From contig NZ_CP019605.1 of assembly GCF_001997295.1 (NCBI RefSeq), positions 124,001-188,000 on the forward strand: DNA of 64,000 bases, given 5' to 3'. The position numbers and the translations under genes were made by a program. This document shows positions 35,233 through 44,032 of the stretch, one piece after another. The notes under the pieces were generated by a model that saw only the letters and a program-made list of their open reading frames with translations, made no database searches and was not told the origin of the DNA. This stretch comes from Tessaracoccus flavus. Lineage in GTDB: Bacteria > Actinomycetota > Actinomycetes > Propionibacteriales > Propionibacteriaceae. Every line of letters starts with the position of its first letter. Within the stretch, counting starts at the first letter, position 1.

Positions 35233-36570
35233 TCAGCCGAGGACCGAGACGAGGTCGATCACCAACTGGTCGGCGCGGAGGTCGGGCGCGTCCGGGCTGA
35301 AGCCCATCCGCACCACCACGAGGTCCGCCGACGGCACCACATAGGTGCGCTGGCCGTCGTGGCCCTGCATCCAGTAGGCGTCGGCGGGAAGATTGGGCTT
35401 CGACAGAGTGCCGTCGGGGCGCAGGTTCACCCACCACGACGACCCGTATCCGGAGTCCTCGGCCTCGACGACGGGTTCGGCCGTCGTCGACTCGGCGATC
35501 CAGCCCTCGGGGAGCAGCCGTTCCCCGCCGACGACGCCGTCGTCGAGCGCGAACTGGCCCAGGACCGCGAACTCGCGGGGGGTTGCCCACAGGTAGGAGC
35601 TGCACACGGGCACGCCCGCACCGTCGGGCTCCCAGACGGCGCGGCTCAGCCCGAGCGGGGCGAACAGCTCGGAACGGGGCAGGTCCGCGCCCTGGCCGGT
35701 GGCCTGGACGAGGGCCTTGCAGACGATGTTGGTGCTGCCGCTCGAGTACTCCTGCACGGTTCCGACTGGGTGCTCCTGCGGTTGACCGGCCGCGAAGGCG
35801 CCCATGTCGCGCTGCAGGTACAGCATCGAGGTGATCGGCGTGCCGAGGTCGTAGGTCTCGTCCCAGGCCAGCCCGCTGCGCATGCGCAGCAGATCATCGA
35901 GGGTGATCGCCCCACTCGCGTCGTCGGCCCAGCCCATCTCGAGTGGCTCGTCGATGTCGACCACGCCGTCGTGTACCAGTCGGCCCACCAGCAGGTTCGT
36001 CGCGCTCTTCGCCATCGACCAGCCGAGTTGGGGGGAGAACTCAGTGAAGCCGTCGGCGTAGCGCTCAGCCACGAGGCGGCCTTCGTGGAGGACGACGACG
36101 GCGCGGGTGCCCAGCGCGGCTTTCGCGTCGTGGTCGAGGTCGTCGCCGAAAGCCCTGTTGATGGCGCTCTCAAGGTCAGCCGGGGGTGGGACGAGGGCTC
36201 TGGTGAGCACGGGGTTGGAATCCAGGACGCGCGTGGGCTCCGGCAGTTCTGGCGCCTGGGCACCGACGGTGCAGCCGTATCCCTCCGCGGCGTGGGCCCG
36301 CTGCACGGCGAGCACACCGAGCACGCTGGCGCGGACCGAGGCCTCGTCGTCGGTGGTGCGCAGGTACGGCACGAGGGGGTTGGAGGGAAGGTCGGCCTCG
36401 ACGTTGCTGCGACCACCGATCGTCCGTAGCGCGCACTCGTTGTGGGCGGCATACCCCGTTCCGGTGAGGAGCAGAGGGCGCGCGTACCAGTACCCGCCCA
36501 GCAGGGCGATGATGATCACAACGATCACACCCACCAGGACGCGTGGCCACAGACGTCGACGCTCCCTCAC
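35233..36570 (-). CDS. Membrane-anchored serine hydrolase (beta-lactamase/PBP4-like class C family)
   Basis: 445 residues. One N-terminal membrane helix (VLVGVIVVIIIALLGGYWYA) then an extracytoplasmic domain with the SxxK motif in GWSMAKSATNLLVGRLV, a YSS triad at VQEYSSGSTNIV (position of YxN, here Ser-Ser), and a C-terminal HDGQ in WMQGHDGQRTYVV where KTG/HxG is expected. Class C beta-lactamase-fold hydrolases of this type act as esterases or D,D-peptidases; substrate unknown. Start ATG overlaps nothing; a convergent family D hairpin follows. Confidence 0.85.
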   Translation of the reverse strand: MRERRRLWPRVLVGVIVVIIIALLGGYWYARPLLLTGTGYAAHNECALRTIGGRSNVEADLPSNPLVPYLRTTDDEASVRASVLGVLAVQRAHAAEGYGCTVGAQAPELPEPTRVLDSNPVLTRALVPPPADLESAINRAFGDDLDHDAKAALGTRAVVVLHEGRLVAERYADGFTEFSPQLGWSMAKSATNLLVGRLVHDGVVDIDEPLEMGWADDASGAITLDDLLRMRSGLAWDETYDLGTPITSMLYLQRDMGAFAAGQPQEHPVGTVQEYSSGSTNIVCKALVQATGQGADLPRSELFAPLGLSRAVWEPDGAGVPVCSSYLWATPREFAVLGQFALDDGVVGGERLLPEGWIAESTTAEPVVEAEDSGYGSSWWVNLRPDGTLSKPNLPADAYWMQGHDGQRTYVVPSADLVVVRMGFSPDAPDLRADQLVIDLVSVLG

Positions 36571-36649
36571 AGTGAGAACCTAACCGCACCTCATGGGCGT
36601 TGTCGGGTGAATCGACATATTGCGCAGGGTGGTGTCGCGCCGGGTACCG

Positions 36650-36828
36650 GAGTCACTGCTCGATCGCCAATCGGGCGGTTCGAACGCCAACCGAGAGCCG
36701 CAAACGCCAACCGACAACGCTTTCCGCCGACCAGAATCAGCGACGCCCCCGAGATCTCAGGGGCGTCGCTGAGTCTCGCGGGCGTCTTTGGCTATCGATT
36801 GGCGTCCTGTGCGGTCCGTTGGCGTCGA
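36650..36828. repeat. Family C repeat block C2
   Basis: GATCGCCAATCGG, GAACGCCAACCGA, AAACGCCAACCGA and TTCCGCCGACCAG at about 20 bp spacing, a central hairpin AGCGACGCCCC...GGGGCGTCGCT (36739-36770) and inverse units ATTGGCGTCC and CCGTTGGCGTC. Gene-free, upstream of the serine hydrolase. Confidence 0.8.
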
Positions 36829-36859
36829 GGGGCCCCGCCGGGTTGATCGGCGGGGCCCC
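36829..36859. terminator. Perfect GC hairpin, possible orphan terminator
   Basis: GGGGCCCCGCCG / CGGCGGGGCCCC with a 7-base loop. No intact gene ends here; on the minus strand it follows a short relic of a module-protein C-terminus (36874-36896). Confidence 0.6.
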
Positions 36860-36873
36860 TGGTCGGGTGATGG

Positions 36874-36896
36874 TCAGCGGGGGCGGAACATCATTG
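36874..36896 (-). pseudogene. Possible 3' relic of an FNN-module gene
   Basis: Minus strand reads ATG ATG TTC CGC CCC CGC TGA (MMFRPR-stop), similar to the last residues MVMLRPS of the module protein at 12962, and is followed by a terminator-like hairpin as that gene is. The sequence before it is a family A repeat, so the body of the gene would have been lost at the repeat. Short match; tentative. Confidence 0.3.
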
Positions 36897-37214
36897 ATCC
36901 CTGAGCTTGTCGTTCATTGATCCCTGAGCTTGTCGAAGGGTTACGGCCGTGACGGTGGTCGCCGCCCCTGTGGTCGGGGGCGGACGGTGGGGAACTGGGT
37001 CGTTACCCTTCGACGGACGCTCCTCGCTGGCGCTCGTCGCTGCTCAGGGTTCAGGTCCCTGAGCTTGTCGAAGGGTTACGGCCGTGACGGTGGTCGCCGC
37101 CCCTGTGGTCGGGGGCGGACGGTGGGGAACTGGGTCGTTACCCTTCGACGGACGCTCGCTCGTTCCTCGCGAGCTGCTCAGGGACCGGTTCGACGGACGC
37201 TCCTCGCTGCTCAG
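36897..37214. repeat. Family A repeat block A6 (duplicated)
   Basis: Two near-identical ~110 bp units (36915-37030 and 37051-37160), each with CCTGAGCTTGTCGAAGGGT, a GTGGTCGCCGCCCCTGTGGT centre and TACCCTTCGACGGACGCTC right arms. Ends at the lycopene cyclase stop. No gene inside. Confidence 0.82.
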
Positions 37215-37218
37215 GGAG

Positions 37219-38340
37219 CTAGGCGGGGCCGAGGGTCGCGGCGACCAGGGCCCCCTTGGCCCGCACGGGCATGCGTACGAACATGCCCCACATCGCCCTT
37301 GCGAGGCCGGCCGCGCTGGCGTCGCGCGACATGAACTCCCGCTGGGACGCCGTCGGGATCCGGCCGAAAGCCTCGAACAGCGCGAGTGTCCCGGGGGTGT
37401 CGAGCCGCAGCAGGGCTCGCAGCCCCATCTCGCGGAACAGATCCGTCGGCCCGATCGGGTCCGCGGAGCGGAGCGCTCTGCCTGCGGCGAGCTCGTCGGC
37501 GAGGGTCTCAGCGCGCTTGAGCGCGTGGGCCACCGAGTAGCCCGTGACGATGTTGCCGCCTCGTCCGGCGGTGCCCACCGCCAGCACACCGGCCGGCGCC
37601 GGCTCGCCCCGCCCCCGCATGGGGATGCGGACCACCTCACGCTCCAGCGGATGGTCGATCGCGTCGGGGGCGACGCCTCGGTGGAGGAGTCGCCGCCGCA
37701 ACCGGCGCTTCAGCTCTTCGATGGGTAGCCCTGGAGCTGCGGCCAGGCAGGTCTCCTCGAGCAGGATCCGCCCGTTGCCCACGGGGATCGCGTAGAGGAA
37801 GGTCGGGGGAGCGGGAGCGTCGTCGTCCGCCCAGTCGGTGCGCCAGTCCATCAGCAGACCGGCGGCCCCGTCGAGAGCCGGGGCAGCGGCGGCGGCCTCG
37901 ACGACGATGCCGTACGCGGTCTGCGCGGGAGCGGGGTCGTCGGGCCTGGACCCGTTCGGTCGCGCGCCCCGGGCGTCGACGACGACACGTGCCTCGCTGA
38001 GCAGGGCAGTGACGTCGTCGTCGGTCAGGCGCGCTTGTCTGAGTTCGGCGCCGGCCAACGGCAGGGCGGCCTGGAGTGCGGCGTTGTCGAGGACGAGGTA
38101 GTCGCGGCGGAGCGGATAGCGCCCGTGCGCCCGCAGCTCGGGATGCACGACGCGCTCACGAATCACGCTCTCGGGCAGTGCCCCCAACTCGTCGCCCCAG
38201 ATCCCGTAGGTGGGCGTCCAGCGGCCTTCAATCCGTGGGTCGACGGCCAGCACGCGCATCCCGCGGACGAGGCAGGCCGACGCGAGTGCCCGCCCGGCTG
38301 GCCCCAGGCCGACCACCGCGACATCGAACGAACTGCTCAC
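37219..38340 (-). CDS. Lycopene cyclase (CrtL-type flavoprotein)
   Basis: 373 residues. FDVAVVGLGPAGRALASACL is the N-terminal dinucleotide-binding motif; PTYGIWGDELGALP and FLYAIPVGNGRILLEETCLA are family signatures of lycopene beta-cyclases, which close the ionone rings of carotenoids. MRGRGEPAPAGVLAVGTAGR follows in the C-terminal half. GTG start chosen (VSSSFDVAVVG); upstream sequence is repeat DNA. No other carotenoid gene is in the window, so the rest of the pathway is elsewhere. The stop codon lies 4 bp from a family A block. Confidence 0.85.
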   Translation of the reverse strand: MSSSFDVAVVGLGPAGRALASACLVRGMRVLAVDPRIEGRWTPTYGIWGDELGALPESVIRERVVHPELRAHGRYPLRRDYLVLDNAALQAALPLAGAELRQARLTDDDVTALLSEARVVVDARGARPNGSRPDDPAPAQTAYGIVVEAAAAAPALDGAAGLLMDWRTDWADDDAPAPPTFLYAIPVGNGRILLEETCLAAAPGLPIEELKRRLRRRLLHRGVAPDAIDHPLEREVVRIPMRGRGEPAPAGVLAVGTAGRGGNIVTGYSVAHALKRAETLADELAAGRALRSADPIGPTDLFREMGLRALLRLDTPGTLALFEAFGRIPTASQREFMSRDASAAGLARAMWGMFVRMPVRAKGALVAATLGPA

Positions 38341-38377
38341 CCGCCCATCATTCCACGGGCCACCACTACGCCTCCCC

Positions 38378-38648
38378 GAGCCTGTCGCGTCCTGGTCCCT
38401 GAGCTTGTCGCGTCCTGGTCCCTGAGCTTGTCGAAGGGTTACGGCCGGGACGTCGGTCGCCGCCATTGTGGTCGGGGGCGGTGGTAGACAACGAGGCCGT
38501 TACCCTTCGACGGACGCTCACTCGTTCCTCGTGAGCTGCCCAGGGACCACCCCTCGACGGACGGGCTGCTCGCTGCGCTCGCTGGCCCTGCTCAGGGATC
38601 GAGTCGGCGGACGGGCTGCTCGCTGCGCTCGCTGGCCCTGCTCAGGGG
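38378..38648. repeat. Family A repeat block A7
   Basis: Three left arms, GC-rich centre, then three right-arm variants including two copies of GGACGGGCTGCTCGCTGCGC followed by TCGCTGGCCCTGCTCAGGGA. Gene-free; ends at the stop of the GHL10-type gene. Confidence 0.8.
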
Positions 38649-38649
38649 A

Positions 38650-40335
38650 TCAGACCTTGAAGCGGACGATGTTGTTGAACACCCACATGTTGGTCCGGTA
38701 GTAGCGCCAGGTGCCGTCGGGGTTCTGCACCGACTGCACCACGCCGTAGACGTAGATGAAGCTCCGGCACGCGTTGGGACCGGTCAGGGCGGTGTCGCAT
38801 TCCGTCTTCCATTGGCGACCCGACGAGATGAACACCGAGCCCTCGGAGTCCACGGCGAGCGGGTTGGTGCCCCACGCGTCCCTTGTCATGTACGGCAGGT
38901 ACGTGAGGTTGTTGAACGCCCACTTGTTGGTCTTGATATACACGCCGCCGTCGTAGACGACGATCGTCGCCCAGATCTCGGTGCGGCACCGCACGGTCTG
39001 GGAGTAGGGCTCGCACGTGGTGCGCCACTCGCGGCCGTTGACCTGGTGGTAGCCGGGGGTCGAGTACACGTCGGCGTCGGGCTTCCACGTCATTTCGGGC
39101 ACCGAGCTCGGAGTCGGGAAGACGCTCGCCTTCAGGGCCGCAGTCAGCGCCCGCCGTTCGGAGGCCTTCACCGTCGTCGAGGTCGACGCGGCCGCAGCCT
39201 GACTGGCGTTGGCATAGCTGTAGCCCGACCAGCCGAGTCCCGCGGAGGTGACCAGCTGCGCCTGCAGCACGGAGTTCGGGATGGTGTTGAGGTAGAGCGC
39301 GGTGCCGGAGATCATGTGGCGGCCGGTCTCACTCTTGACGCGGACCAGGAATTGATTCCACGAGGTGAACATCGCCGCCTGAGCGGTGTCGTGCTGGCGC
39401 TTGTAGTTCATCAGCACGACGGCGTCGATGAGCTTGGCCCGGGTCCAGCCGTACCAGTCCTGAAGCACGCCAGTGTAGGTGTCGGTTTGCTGCCAGGTCT
39501 TCGTTGCTGACGGCCCGGTGCCGTACGAGATCCCGTTGACCGACAGCGCCGCCGAGGGGTCAGCAGCGGCGACCGTCTGGCTGATGCGGCGCACCACATT
39601 GGTCACCTGGTCGCGACGCCACTGCGAGAACTGCGCATCTGATGGCAGGGGCGTGCCGGTCCGGCCGGTGGCGGCACGGAACCTCTGCAGGGATGTGAGG
39701 GAGTAGCCCCAGTCGTTGCCTGCGATGGTGCCGCTGCGGTCGGGGTAGCGGATGTAGTCGAGGTTGATGCCGTCGACCTCGTAGTTCCGCACGATCGAGT
39801 TGACGCCCGCGACGATGTAGTCGACCGCGGCCGGGTTGCCCAGGTCGATGTAGCTGTTGTTTCCGACGATCTCGACACCGTCGTAGCGCTTGTCGAGCCA
39901 GCGGTTACTGCCGGTGGCGGTCGGGCCGTGGGTGTTGTAGACGTGCGCGGGGTTGGGCGGTGCGGTGGCGCTGTTCCACAGCGTGCCGACGTTGAACCAG
40001 GCGTGCACCTTGAGCCCGGCGGCGTGACCCTGACGGATCACCTCGGCCAGCGGGTCGAACGGCGCGGGCGTGGCGATCGTCGAGCTACGGGGGTAGGTCG
40101 AGTTGTTGCAGAAGCAGTCGAAGCGGCGCGCCGTCTGCACCAGCAGTGTGTTGACGTTCGCGGCCTTCGCGTCGGCCACCACCTGGGTGATCCGTTGCGG
40201 CGAGGACAAGCCCGGGTTGAACGCGTCAACCCACAGCGAACGCCACTGCGACGCCGGGGCCGCAGCGGCCGGCATCGGTTGAAGCGTGGCTGCGGCCAGC
40301 ACCCCCGCGATGAGGACGGTCAACAGCTTTCTCAT
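38650..40335 (-). CDS. Secreted GHL10-type glycosyl hydrolase (DUF187/YngK) with FNN modules
   Basis: 561 residues. Signal peptide 1-27, then a TIM-barrel of the glycosyl hydrolase-like 10 family: SQWRSLWVDAFNPGLSSPQR, LKVHAWFNVGTLWNSAT, VDGINLDYIRYPDRSG and AVVLMNYKRQHDTAQAAMF. The last ~142 residues hold two tandem cysteine units (CEPYSQTVRCRTE; RQWKTECDTALTGPNACRSF, each followed by FNN) shared with 12962 and 17734. Presumably acts on a cell-surface or environmental glycan; activity of GHL10 proteins is poorly known. Start ATG chosen to open the signal peptide. Confidence 0.88.
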   Translation of the reverse strand: MRKLLTVLIAGVLAAATLQPMPAAAAPASQWRSLWVDAFNPGLSSPQRITQVVADAKAANVNTLLVQTARRFDCFCNNSTYPRSSTIATPAPFDPLAEVIRQGHAAGLKVHAWFNVGTLWNSATAPPNPAHVYNTHGPTATGSNRWLDKRYDGVEIVGNNSYIDLGNPAAVDYIVAGVNSIVRNYEVDGINLDYIRYPDRSGTIAGNDWGYSLTSLQRFRAATGRTGTPLPSDAQFSQWRRDQVTNVVRRISQTVAAADPSAALSVNGISYGTGPSATKTWQQTDTYTGVLQDWYGWTRAKLIDAVVLMNYKRQHDTAQAAMFTSWNQFLVRVKSETGRHMISGTALYLNTIPNSVLQAQLVTSAGLGWSGYSYANASQAAAASTSTTVKASERRALTAALKASVFPTPSSVPEMTWKPDADVYSTPGYHQVNGREWRTTCEPYSQTVRCRTEIWATIVVYDGGVYIKTNKWAFNNLTYLPYMTRDAWGTNPLAVDSEGSVFISSGRQWKTECDTALTGPNACRSFIYVYGVVQSVQNPDGTWRYYRTNMWVFNNIVRFKV

Positions 40336-40469
40336 GATTCCTCCCGTGGTTGCCGATGGCGGAGGGAGGGCTGCGCGGCGTGCGCTGGGGCGGGCGTCGA
40401 CGCTGCTCGGTGCCACCGGTACTGACGATGCTACGCCTGAGTCCGTCGGAAGTGAAGGCCCACGTCACA

Positions 40470-40483
40470 CACCCCTTGGGGTG
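40470..40483. promoter_or_regulatory. CACCCCTTGGGGTG palindrome upstream of katE
   Basis: Perfect 14-bp palindrome whose core ACCCCTTGGGGT equals the core of the CsoR-like site at 47334. It lies 113 bp before the katE ATG and 135 bp before the GHL10 start. Role uncertain. Confidence 0.35.
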
Positions 40484-40595
40484 GGGTTCGGCTCCGGCAA
40501 ACCCGCACGGATGAGCCGCTCTGCTGCCTAGACTCGAAAGGCCCGATGCCTCTGGATCGCGAGCGGTCCGGGGGTCCGACGAAGGAGAACCGCGA

Positions 40596-42866
40596 ATGGC
40601 CACTAAGAAGTCGCCCTCGAAGAAGCCAGCTGCCAAGAAGGTCGCACCTGCCGACGACGCCGCCCTCTCGGCTCCGCCGCCCGGCCCCGGCATCGAGAAT
40701 CCGCCGGTGGAGGAGCCGACGGCCCCCGTCGCACCGCCGCCGCCCAAGCCGTCGCAGGGTTCTCCCGAGACGGTCACCCCGACCGGGGCTCCCACCGGTG
40801 CTCCGCCCGAGTCCAAGGCGCAGCAGGGCGAGTACCTCACCACCGCGCAGGGCGCGCGGCTGCGCAGCACCGACCACGCGCTCAAAGCGGGCCCCCGCGG
40901 CCCGGTGCTGCTGCAGGATCACCACCTCCGCGAGAAGATCACGCACTTCGACCACGAACGCATCCCCGAGCGCGTCGTGCACGCGCGCGGCACCGGAGCG
41001 CACGGCGTGTTCGTCGCGAACGGCCGGGCGGAGAAGATCTGCCGCGCTGCCTTCCTGAAGAAGGGCGTCGAGACCGACGTCTTCGTCCGGTTCTCGACGG
41101 TCGCCGGGTTCCGCGGCTCCTCCGACACCGTCCGCGACACCCGCGGGTTCGCGACGAAGTTCTACACCTCAGAGGGCAACTACGACCTCGTCGGCAACAA
41201 CATCCCCGTCTTCTTCATCCAAGAGGGCATCAAGTTCCCCGACATCGTGCACGCGGTCAAGCCCGAGCCCGACCGCGAGATCCCGCAGGCGCAGAGCGCC
41301 CATGACACGTTCTGGGACTTCGTCTCCCTCCACACAGAGGCACAGGCCCACGTGGCCTGGAGCATGTCCGACCGGGCCATCCCGCTGTCGTATCGGATGA
41401 TGGAGGGCTTCGGCATCCACACCTTCCGGCTCATCAACGAGGCGGGCGAGACCAGCCTGGTGAAGTTCCACTGGAAGCCGAAGCAGGGCATCCACAGCCA
41501 GGTCTGGGAAGAGACCCAGATGACGGCGGGCAACGACCCCGACTTCCACCGCCGCGACCTCTATGACGCGATCGACGCCGGCGCCTTCCCGTCCTACGAC
41601 CTCGGCGTGCAGGTGATGCCGGACAGCGACGACGAAACCTTCGAGGGCATCGACCTGCTCGACCCCACCAAGATCGTCCCCGAGGAGCTCTGCCCCGTCG
41701 AGATCATCGGCACGATGACGCTCAACCGCCGCCCCACCAACTTCTTCGCGGAGGTGGAGCAGGTGATGTTCAACCCCGGCAACCTGGTGCCCGGCATCGA
41801 CATCACGAACGACCCCCTGCTGCAGGTGCGGCTGTTCTCCTACATCGACACGCAGATCACCCGCCTGGGCGGGCCGAACTTCAGCCAGATCCCGATCAAC
41901 CGCGCCCACTGCCCGGTCAACGACATGTTCCGCGACGGCTTCCACCAGCACGCCGTCCACGGCGGGGTGGCGCCGTACCGCCCGAACTCGCTCGACGGCG
42001 GCAACCCGGCCGTCGCCGACGACGACAGCGGCGCGTTCATCGACGTCCCGCAGCGCGTCGAGGGCGCGAAGGTGCGGGAGCTGTCCGAGAGCTTCGACGA
42101 CCACTTCAGCCAGGCGACGCTGTTCGTCCGCTCGCTGACCGACGTGGAGCGCCAACATCTGACGAGGGCCTACGTCTTCGAGCTTGGCAAGTGCTACGAG
42201 GAATCGATCCGTGTCCGGCAGCTGCAGTGCCTGGCCAACATCGACGCCGACCTCTGCGCCGAGGTGGCCAAGGCACTCGGCCTGCCGGCGCCGGAGCCGA
42301 CGGTGCCGCCAGCCGCAGACGTCGAGCCGAGCCCTGCGCTGTCCCAGATCCGGGGCACGTGGCCGGTGACCGGCCGCAAGATCGCGCTCATCGTCGACGC
42401 CGACACCGAGCCCGCCGCCATCACGGCGGCCAAGGATGCCGTCATGGCCGCGGGCATGCTGCCGTTCGTCACCGCTCCCCATGGCGGCAAGCTGGGTGAC
42501 GTCGTCGTCGATCGCACGTTCCTGACCGCGGCGTCGATCGAGTTCGACGCGGCCGTGGTGGTGGAGGCGCCGGCGCCCGCGCCGGACGCTGAGCCCACCT
42601 TCGACGCCAAGGCCGGCCACTCGACGTCGGGGAAGCCCGTCGACCCGCGGGTGGTGAAGATGCTCGGCGAGATGTTCCGCCACTGCAAGGCGATCGCCGT
42701 CACCCCGGGGGCGACCGCGGTGCTGGAGGCCGCCGGCATCCCGGCGGACGCGGCCGGCGTCGTCGCTGAGGAGCCTGCGGCCGCCGTCGCCGAGCTGGCA
42801 AAGTTGCTCGCCACCCATAGGGTCTGGGAACGGTTCCCGACCGCCAAACCCACTGCGAAGGAGTGA
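40596..42866 (+). CDS. katE: Large-subunit catalase (HPII type)
   Basis: 756 residues. Heme catalase converting hydrogen peroxide to water and oxygen. Core: FDHERIPERVVHARGTGAHG with the catalytic His, FVRFSTVAGFRGSSDTVRDT, and FSYIDTQITRLGGPNFSQIP with the heme-ligand Tyr. A C-terminal flavodoxin/GATase-like domain (about 590-750, KIALIVDADTEPAAI) marks the large-subunit clade. The N-terminal ~75 residues are Lys/Pro/Ala-rich (KKSPSKKPAAKK), as in some DNA-binding tails, and could direct it to the nucleoid. AAGGAGAA precedes the ATG. A short ORF and the FUSC gene follow immediately. Confidence 0.94.
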   Translation: MATKKSPSKKPAAKKVAPADDAALSAPPPGPGIENPPVEEPTAPVAPPPPKPSQGSPETVTPTGAPTGAPPESKAQQGEYLTTAQGARLRSTDHALKAGPRGPVLLQDHHLREKITHFDHERIPERVVHARGTGAHGVFVANGRAEKICRAAFLKKGVETDVFVRFSTVAGFRGSSDTVRDTRGFATKFYTSEGNYDLVGNNIPVFFIQEGIKFPDIVHAVKPEPDREIPQAQSAHDTFWDFVSLHTEAQAHVAWSMSDRAIPLSYRMMEGFGIHTFRLINEAGETSLVKFHWKPKQGIHSQVWEETQMTAGNDPDFHRRDLYDAIDAGAFPSYDLGVQVMPDSDDETFEGIDLLDPTKIVPEELCPVEIIGTMTLNRRPTNFFAEVEQVMFNPGNLVPGIDITNDPLLQVRLFSYIDTQITRLGGPNFSQIPINRAHCPVNDMFRDGFHQHAVHGGVAPYRPNSLDGGNPAVADDDSGAFIDVPQRVEGAKVRELSESFDDHFSQATLFVRSLTDVERQHLTRAYVFELGKCYEESIRVRQLQCLANIDADLCAEVAKALGLPAPEPTVPPAADVEPSPALSQIRGTWPVTGRKIALIVDADTEPAAITAAKDAVMAAGMLPFVTAPHGGKLGDVVVDRTFLTAASIEFDAAVVVEAPAPAPDAEPTFDAKAGHSTSGKPVDPRVVKMLGEMFRHCKAIAVTPGATAVLEAAGIPADAAGVVAEEPAAAVAELAKLLATHRVWERFPTAKPTAKE

Positions 42867-42868
42867 AC

Positions 42869-42943
42869 ATGTCGAACGCCGATCACGTGGAGTCGTCAAC
42901 GGCCGACAGCGTCCGAGAGGCGGCGGATCGACCCCACCAGTGA
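42869..42943 (+). CDS. Short ORF (24 aa) coupled to the FUSC-like gene
   Basis: ATG with an ideal AAGGAG five bases upstream (overlapping the katE stop) opens a 24-codon frame MSNADHVESSTADSVREA... whose TGA overlaps the GTG of the next gene (GTGA). Such an arrangement would couple translation of the FUSC gene. It may be a real leader peptide, or the original N-terminus of the FUSC protein separated by a frameshift. No homology recognised. Confidence 0.4.
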   Translation: MSNADHVESSTADSVREAADRPHQ

Positions 42944-43992
42944 ATTTGATCGCCCGGCTCCGCCGGGTGATGCTGCACGAGCGTGCTCTGCTGGCGCTCA
43001 AGTCCGGGCTCGCGGCGGGGCTTGGGTGGGTTGTCGGCGCACAGTTCCCGGGTGTGATGGCGGAGTACGCCTACTACGCCTCGCTGGGCGGCATCTCGGT
43101 CATCTATCCGGCTATCAGCGACTCGGTGCGCGAGGCGATCCGCGCCACGGCTGCGATCATACTCGGTGCGCTGGTCGCAGCGCTGATGCAGATCATCTCG
43201 TGGCCCAACGCGCTGACCGTGGGGCTGGTGGTGGTCATCGGCACGGCACTGGGCGGCCTGCGTTTCCTCGGGGAGCAGCGGCACTGGGTGGCAACCGCTG
43301 CGCTGTTCGTGCTGATCTTCTCCGGCGACCCGCCGCAGGACTACATCCTCATCTACGTGGGGCAGATCCTGACCGGTGCGCTGATCGGGCTGGCGGTCAA
43401 CGCCGCGGTGCCGAAGATGAACCTCACGTCGCTCAGCGACGCGGCTGAAGGGCTGCGGGCGGAGCTCGTGGTGCAGCTGCGCCGGGTCGCAGAGTTGCTG
43501 CGCGAGCGAGATGAACCGGACGCGGAGCAGCTGGAGGCGGTCTTCGACGAGATCGACAACGAGCGCGATCGGCTGCGGCAGGCGCTGGAAAAGGTGAAGC
43601 GGTCCACCGAGGGCAACCCGCGGGCGGTCCGCTACGAGGGCGTCCGCCGCTCGCTCCAGGATCGGGCGCGGTCGCTGGCGCACATCGCGTTCATGGTCCA
43701 GGACGTCGGGGTCGTCCTGCAGGACGTGCAGCGCGACGACTACCGGGTACTCGACCTCCAGCTGCGCCGGGCCACGGCCACGGCCTTCGCGGGCCTCGCC
43801 GACGTGATCGAAACCCCGACCGCGGAGCTGGCGGAGCGGGTCCGGGCGGATGTCACCGACCTGATGAACCAGGTCCACAACGCGGAGTTCGACGACGTCG
43901 AGGGCCGTTATCTGGCGGGGATCATCGCCGCCTCCGCTCAGCTCTCGCTCAGCACGGCGCTCAGCAGTCTGCCCGTCGTCGAGGACTCCTGA
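42940..43992 (+). CDS. FUSC/aromatic-acid-exporter-type membrane protein
   Basis: 350 residues. Four to five N-terminal membrane helices (AAGLGWVVGAQF; AIIRATAAIILGALVAAL-type; ALTVGLVVVIGTALGGL; ILIYVGQILTGALIGLAVNA) are followed by a long helical cytoplasmic region rich in Arg/Glu (about 165-320). This matches the FUSC/ArAE family of putative efflux proteins. The GTG start overlaps the TGA of the short upstream ORF. Located 74 bp after katE, likely cotranscribed. Substrate unknown. Confidence 0.78.
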   Translation: MNLIARLRRVMLHERALLALKSGLAAGLGWVVGAQFPGVMAEYAYYASLGGISVIYPAISDSVREAIRATAAIILGALVAALMQIISWPNALTVGLVVVIGTALGGLRFLGEQRHWVATAALFVLIFSGDPPQDYILIYVGQILTGALIGLAVNAAVPKMNLTSLSDAAEGLRAELVVQLRRVAELLRERDEPDAEQLEAVFDEIDNERDRLRQALEKVKRSTEGNPRAVRYEGVRRSLQDRARSLAHIAFMVQDVGVVLQDVQRDDYRVLDLQLRRATATAFAGLADVIETPTAELAERVRADVTDLMNQVHNAEFDDVEGRYLAGIIAASAQLSLSTALSSLPVVEDS

Positions 43993-44032
43993 CCCGTCCG
44001 GTGTGTCTGGGGCGAGGAGTACGCTGGTCGGC

